DNA of 64,000 bases. Source: Haematobia irritans. Taxonomy: Eukaryota > Arthropoda > Insecta > Diptera > Muscidae. Below are positions 58,059 through 64,000 of the stretch, piece after piece. The position numbers and the translations under genes are program-made. Location: positions 97,070,852 through 97,134,851 of the forward strand of contig NC_134401.1 in the NCBI RefSeq assembly GCF_050003625.1. Direction: 5' to 3'. The notes under the pieces were generated by a model that was not told where the DNA came from, did no database searches, and was given only the letters and a program-made list of their open reading frames with translations. Position 1 is the first letter of the stretch. Each line of letters opens with the position of its first letter.

Positions 58059-59775
58059 GACTGTAATTTTTTATTTATTTAAGCTAAACTTTTTTATTTA
58101 TTAAATTGTATTTATTAAATACAAATTAATTATGTGTATTAAATAAATAAAAACTTAATTAAAACAAATAAGTTTTCTGAGCGTTTGAGGTTATTTAAAC
58201 ATTTGACCATATATGATTACAATGTAATCGTTTAGGAACCATTGCTCAATGGTTTCGTTTTACTACCACAACTCAAATAATTAAACAACTAGTTCTGATA
58301 CGGTGAATCAGTAATCGAAACGGGTGCAATTCATACTCGCGTAGGACATGTCCATGTTAAATTCGCCAATCAAACCCATTGAACGTAATCAGAAGCAGAA
58401 CTACTACACTTTACTCGATGTGTGGCTACATTCTGGAGCAAAGCTCAAGAATCGATCAAGAATAATATTTTTTTTATTGAGAATTCATCGATGGAAAATG
58501 TTCTTTTATTCAATTATAAGAAGCTCTCACAACTTTTCTCAATGGAATTTAATATTTCGATATTATAAAAAAATAATAACAGTAAAGGCTTCGAAAACAT
58601 AAATATGCAATTTCAATTAATTCAATGGAGAACAAAATAAGTTTTTTTTTGTTTTGATTTTTCTTTTGTATTGTTTTGTTTTCATTTCTGCTATGCCCAT
58701 TTTTTTTATTAATTTTAGGATATTGCATCCAAGAGCCATGAAATTTTTGCAACAGTTACGATGTAGCTGTAAGGGCGGTTGGTTTGGGTGGTAAATATGG
58801 GCCCGGTGGATGGTCTGTGGACAATGGTGTGGGTGAATGCAACATGTGATACATTGTCCCAGATAATCATAGAGCGTAAAATACATGGTCTCTCTCTCTC
58901 TCTCTTACACTCATGTTCTCTCTCCCACTCACATGGCATTGCAGAGCAAACTTATTAGAGTGAAAAAAAAACGAGTACATGAGTGAAAGTCTATAAAAAG
59001 TAAAGAGTATGATTTTTCTTTAAGGATGAGCATGGTATTCGTGCTTTTGCTTTTGCTTTTTAGCTTTTTAGAGTACAGCCAAAGCTTGGACCAATTATAT
59101 AGAAGCTTTAATGGTATCTTCAAAGCTTTTGAAAGTTTATTAACAACCATTTTAGAAGTATGATTTTTAGAATATTATTTTTTTTTAAATATCTGAGCTT
59201 TCAACCATGAAAGCATGTAAGCTTACAAGTTTTGGAATGTTGGCTGATTTGTATCATGTTTTTGAACCACTATTTTCAGTGTACAAAACTTTGGAGGATT
59301 TTCTGTAATATAACGTAAAAGCTCTTGCTGTAAAATACATTTAAAGGTAACTTTATGTTTAATATAAAGTAAAGATGGCATCACAGTAACAACCGACCGT
59401 TAATATGAAATTCCATAGATAGACTTTTTAGCGTGAGTAAAGCAATTAAAGAGCTTCATCAATTTTTTTCTGGTCAAAAATTAGTCCGGATGTAAAAAAT
59501 GAAAGGATTTTCATTGTTTTTTTTTTTCATGTGGGGAAATTGGGTAAATATTTTCGCCAAAAAACATCTAGGAAAGTCTAAACTCGGGCTGGATCGATAT
59601 AAATTGTCATATTTATTTATGTGTGCTAAAAAGATCTTAATTTCACATTTAATGCTAAGTATGCTGTATATTTCAAATTTAAGGCAATAACGGTCCTATG
59701 TTTAATAAATAAAATAACGATATAAATATCCATCACAGTATGAGCAGATACCAACAGTCTTCAGTTTATGTATTT
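58059..59775. other. No recognisable gene
   Basis: AT-rich, with a (TC)n run at 58890-58904. Short open frames (58348-58602 plus, 58617-58886 minus) show no recognisable motif. Confidence 0.4.
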
Positions 59776-60270
59776 ATAGACAAGTAAAGAAAATTTAAAG
59801 TCGGTCGGGGCTAATTCTATTATACCCTTCAACACATTGTGAACCAAAATTATTGATACCATCTCAAATCCTTTAAATTTGCTGCGAGCTATATAAAGGT
59901 ATATATTGCCTGCATGAATTTGAATATGAACCGATTTAGACAAAATTGTATACACTTTTACAAAATCTATGTACTTAAAATTTAAATCTAACGTTATGGG
60001 ACGAAACAAACTTTCAGTAAAACCCAAAAAAGGAAAGTCCGAAGTCGGGCGGGGCTGACTATAACATGCCCTGCAAAACTTTGTATTGAGATCTACATTT
60101 CATTAAAATCTCAAATCCTTCAAAGTTGTTGAGTGTTTTATATAAAGGTTTATGTTCCCATTAACCAATATTTAAAATTGACCCGATTTGGACAATATTT
60201 TGTCACACTTCTACAAAATCTTGGGCACAGCTAATGCCTTGGGCATAGTGTGGCGCCGGGTATAAATATA
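59776..60270 (+). mobile_element. Two diverged DINE family A head fragments
   Basis: Heads near 59780 (AAAGTCGGTCGGGGC) and 60020 (GAAGTCGGGCGGGGCTGAC), each followed by TTATACCC/ACATGCCC and AACACTTC-type text; ends near GTGTGGCGCCGGGTATAA. Confidence 0.5.
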
Positions 60271-60409
60271 AAAAATATTTAGAATTTTTTAGGCAATTTC
60301 GCAAAAATGCATTTATGATTCATCAGTCGATAAATATGTATTTGATGTATAGGAAAATTTGAGTCATTTTTCCAAGTTTTCGTCTTAGTAGTGAGTATCA
60401 GTGAGCATC

Positions 60410-62625
60410 AGTAAGAAATAAAATTTTGACAAAATTTTCTATAGAAATAAAATGTTGAAAAAAATTTCTATAGAAATAAAATTTTGACAAAATTTTCTAT
60501 AGAAATTAAATTTTGACAAAATTTTCTATGGAAATTTATTTTGACAAAATTTTCTATAGAAATTAAATTTTGACAAAATTTTTTATAGAAATAAAATTTT
60601 GAAAAAGTTTTCTATAGAAATAAAATGTTGAAAAAATTTTTTATAGAAATTTATTTTGACAAAATTTTCTATAGAAATAAAATTTTGACAAAATTTTCTA
60701 TAGAAATAAACAAACAAAATAGAAACAAAATTTTCTATAGAAATTTATTTTAACAAAATTTTCTATAGAAATAAAATTTTGACAAAATTTTTTACAGAAA
60801 TAAAATTTTGACAAAATTTTCTATAGAAATAAAATTTTAACAAAATTTTCTATAGAAATAAAATGTTAACAAAATTTTCTATAGAAATAAAATTTTAACA
60901 AAATTTTCTATAGAAGTAAAACTTCATAAAATTTTATACAGAAATAAAATTTTGACAAACTTTTTTATAGAAATAAAATTTTGACAAACTTTTTTATATA
61001 AATAAAATTTTGACAATAATTCATATAGAAATAACATTTTGACAAAATTTTCTATAGAAATTTATTTTTGACAAAATTTTCTATAGAAATTAAATTTTGA
61101 CAAAACTTTCTATAGAAATAAGATGTTAATAAAATTTTTTATAGAAATAAAATTTTGACAATATTTTCTATAGAAAGTAAAACTTGATAAAATTTTATAC
61201 AGAAATAAAATTTTGACAAACTTTTTCATAGAAATAAAATTTTGAAAAATTTTCTATAGAAATAAAATTTTGACAAAATTGTCTATAGAAATCAAATTTT
61301 GTCAAGATTTTCTATAGAAATTTATTTTGACAAAACTAGCTAAGAAATAAAATTTTCGATGGGAATAAAATTTTGACAAAATTTTCTATAGAAATTTATT
61401 TTAACAAAATTTTCTATAGAAATTAAATTTTGACAAAATTTTCTATAGAAATTAAATTTTGACAAAATTTTCTATAGAAATAAAATGTTAATAAAATTTT
61501 GTATAAAAATAAAATTTTGACTAAATTTTCTATAGAAATAAAATTTTGAGAAAATTTTCTATGGAAATAAAATTTTGACAAAATTTTCTTAGAAATAAAA
61601 TTTTGACAAAATTTTCGATAGAAATAAAATTTTGAGAAAATTTTCTATAGAAATAAAATTTTAACAAAATTTTCTATAGAAATAAAATTTTGACAAAATT
61701 TTCTATAGAAATAACATTTTACAAAATTTTCTCTAGAAATAAAATGTTGACAAAATTTTCAATAGAAATAAAATTTTGACAAAATTTTCTATAGAAATAA
61801 AATTGTGACAAAATTTTCAAATCAAATTTTGACAAACTTTTTTATAGAAAAAAAAATTTGACAAGATATTCTATAGAAATAAAATGTTGACCAAATTTTC
61901 TATAGAAATAAAATTTTGGCAAAATTTTCTATAGAAATAAAATTTTGACAAAAATTTATACAGAAATAAAATTTTGACAAAGTTTTCTATAGAAATAAAA
62001 TTTTGAAAAATTTTCTATAGAAATAAAATTTTGACAAAATTGTCTATAGAAATCAAATTTTGTCAAGATTTTCTATAGAAATTTATTTTGACAAAACTAG
62101 CTATTGAAATAAAATTTTCGATGGGAATAAAATTTTGACAAAATTTTCTATAGAAATTTATTTTGACAAAATTTTCTATAGAAATTAAATTTTGACAAAA
62201 TTTTCTATAGAAATAAAATGTTAATAAAATTTTGTATAAAAATAAAATTTTGACTAAATTTTCTATAGAAATAAAATTTTGAGAAAATTTTCTATGGAAA
62301 TAAAATTTTGACAAAATTTTCTATAGAAATAAAATTTTGAGAAAATTTTCGATAGAAATAAAATTTTGAGAAAATTTTCTATAGAAATAAAATTTTGAGA
62401 AAATTTTCTATAGAAATAACATTTTGACAAAATTTTCTCTAGAAATAAAATTTTGACAAAATTTTCTCTAGAAATAAAATTTTGATAAAATTTTCTATAG
62501 AAATAAATTGTTAATAAAATTTTTTATAGAAATAAAATTTTGACTAAATTTTCTACAGAAATAAAATGTTGACAAAATTTTCAATAGAAATACATATTTG
62601 AAAAAGTTATCTATACAAAATGTTG
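60410..62625 (+). repeat. 29-bp minisatellite array, 2.2 kb, with 761-bp duplication
   Basis: About 75 units. A segment of roughly 430 bp starting near 61200 recurs near 61960 with the same rare variants (CAAATTTTGTCAAGATTTTC, CAAAACTAGCTA, TTTTCGATGGGAAT). Confidence 0.9.
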
Positions 62626-62627
62626 GG

Positions 62628-62857
62628 TTTAATGCCTGAATTTATTCTGATAATTGGTTGATAGTTTTGCTGCAAGTAGAAGATGCTGATGAGGAATGTG
62701 GTAATTCCGAAACGTGCGTCCATCCAACCATCTTGCAGTCTATAGGGCTTTGCCCAAATAAATTTGACAAACATTATTTTCCTCTGTTGGTTAAGCTACA
62801 CTTGTAGTTTGGTCAATATATGGTCTTAAGCTGCAATAAAAACAACAACAACGCTTA
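62628..62857 (+). mobile_element. Hammerhead-bearing element (family D), full
   Basis: About 230 bp from TTGGGTTTAATGCCTG to AAAACAACAACAACG, carrying the ribozyme, GGGCTTTGCCC and CTACACTTGTAG hairpins. Minisatellite on both sides. No reading frame. Confidence 0.78.
62670..62738 (+). ncRNA. Hammerhead ribozyme, copy 3
   Basis: Stem I distal CTGCAAG (62670-62676) / CTTGCAG (62732-62738); proximal GATG / CATC with an A-C mismatch next; internal loop between. Core CTGATGA (62686-62692), stem II GGAAT / ATTCC with loop GTGGTA, GAAA, stem III AC-GTGC-GT, cleavage after GTC at 62720. All invariant core bases are present. Confidence 0.85.
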
Positions 62858-62889
62858 GAGATTAAAACCAACAATAACAAAACAAAACG

Positions 62890-63560
62890 AATGGGAAATA
62901 AATTTTTGACAAAATTCTTTATAGAAATAAATATTATATAGAAATAAAAATATAGAAATAAAATTTTCTGTAGAAAAAAATTTTGACAAAATTTTCTATA
63001 GAAATAAAATTTTGACAAAATTTTCTATGGAAATAAAATGTTGCCAAAATTTTCTATAAAAAAAAATTTTTGACAAAATTTTCAATAAAAAAAATGTTGA
63101 CAAAATTTTCTATAGAAATAACATTTTGACAAAATTTTTTATAGAAATAAAATTTTGAAAAAAATTATCAATAGATAAAAAATTTTGAAAAAATTTTCTA
63201 TAGAAAGAAAACTTTAAAATTTTTTCTATAGAAATAAAATTTTGCAAAATTTTCTATAGGAATAAAAAATTTTTCGCAATTTTCTATAGAAATAAAATGT
63301 TTCACAATTTTCTATAGAAATAAAATTTTTCAAAGTTTTCTAAATAAAATTTTTCTAGAAATAAAATGTTGTCGACATTTTCTCTAGAAATAAAATTTTG
63401 ACAACATTTTCTATAGAAATAAAATTTTGACAAACTTTTCTATAGAAATAAAATTTTGACAAAATTTTCAATAGAAATAAAATTTTGACAAAATTTTCTA
63501 TCGAAATAAAATTTTGACAAAATTTTCGATAGAAATAATATTTTGACAAAATTCGAAATA
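62890..63560 (+). repeat. 29-bp minisatellite array
   Basis: About 22 units; the last ten are well conserved. The array ends at GACAAAATTCGAAATATTTC. Confidence 0.85.
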
Positions 63561-64000
63561 TTTCAAATAAATTGTTATGGTGGTGGGCATTAAAATGGAT
63601 CGATTCAGCCCTTCTGCAAGTCTAACATTCTAAGAAACATAAAATGATCTCCGTAATTGGAAGTTGGTTTTAATTTACAGTCATACCGTACATTGATCGA
63701 ATGAACAACGCAATGGAAACTAATTTGCGTAAAAACTTGTATAGTTACAAAAAAGTGTTTTTAAAAATCTAGTTTAGCCGGAGTCGGAGTCGAGCAAAGT
63801 CTTCAGACTCCGACTCCACAGCCCTGGTTTCGTTACCACCAGAAGGCCTTCAAATTTCTATGGAGCTACACAATCGTACACAAGTTTACTAACCGTATGT
63901 AAAGAGTAAAGAATGTGAAGAGTTTTTATTTTCTTTAAACAATAAAATATAATAAATTATGCCTATTTCTGCTTTAGGTTTACTAAATTAATTTCAAAAA
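63561..64000. other. Unassigned, with a 12-bp hairpin
   Basis: GGAGTCGGAGTC (63780-63791) pairs with GACTCCGACTCC (63806-63817), loop 14 nt; such GACTCC-rich hairpins are common ends of fly repeats. Otherwise nothing recognisable. Confidence 0.4.

Noticed and set aside
58348..58602. 84-codon open frame as a host gene
   Set aside because: Low-complexity C-terminus, no recognisable domain, no splice context I can defend.
62063..63549. Open frames rich in FYFYRKFCQNF
   Set aside because: Read-through of the 29-bp minisatellite (three units = 87 bases = 29 codons).
60410..63560. CRISPR-like array of 29-bp repeats
   Set aside because: Units are contiguous without spacers, diverged, and in a eukaryotic setting: a minisatellite.

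Overview
The window looks like repeat-rich intergenic or heterochromatic DNA from a higher fly, probably a calyptrate (muscid-like) dipteran. The reasons are strong AT-richness, no recognisable host gene, three Tc1/mariner lineages, an RNase H-bearing non-LTR retrotransposon with a matching tRNA-derived SINE, and many non-autonomous elements with the '(TA)n - about 33 bp - (GTCY)n' layout of dipteran mini-me/DINE-1 (Helentron-like) elements. I found no bacterial-style operon. The species is inferred from repeat style only.

Layout. 0-4.2 kb: 3' half of a decayed non-LTR element, a DINE-like element split by a hAT-type MITE that itself carries a SINE 3' fragment, then a diverged SINE. 4.9-16.7 kb: a cluster of one DINE-like family (A), with a SINE and an internally deleted DD37E transposon; several copies abut end to end. 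16.7-22.9 kb: a hAT-like fragment, a 1.3-kb DD37E transposon with an open transposase frame (18496-19515, the only plausibly intact gene), two SINEs, and an inverted pair of CCCAGCAAAA-ended MITEs, one split by a LINE fragment. 23.1-26.3 kb: a DINE-like element (family H) split by a dead mariner. 28-30.3 kb: a third DD37E copy and a SINE. 31.9-63.6 kb: about 9 kb in total of a 29-bp minisatellite (unit roughly ATAAAATTTTGAC + AAAATTTTCTATAGAA), interleaved with DINE-like family B, two Helitron copies, three copies of a TA-flanked MITE, a TA-flanked element holding two tRNA-like modules, a DD41D transposon, and three copies of a roughly 240-bp element that carries a hammerhead ribozyme.

How the parts relate. 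Many insertions can be checked by removing them: target duplications and restored repeat sequence are visible for the hAT MITE, the mariner, the DD41D element, a 228-bp MITE, the LINE fragment and several SINEs. The SINE and the LINE share their last ~65 bp and a CCTAA-type tail, so the LINE probably mobilises the SINE. The 29-bp minisatellite sits inside family B elements between the hairpin terminus and the ~153-bp central repeats, so the kilobase arrays probably grew out of such elements. The signals most worth following are the hammerhead-bearing element family and its constant association with this minisatellite.
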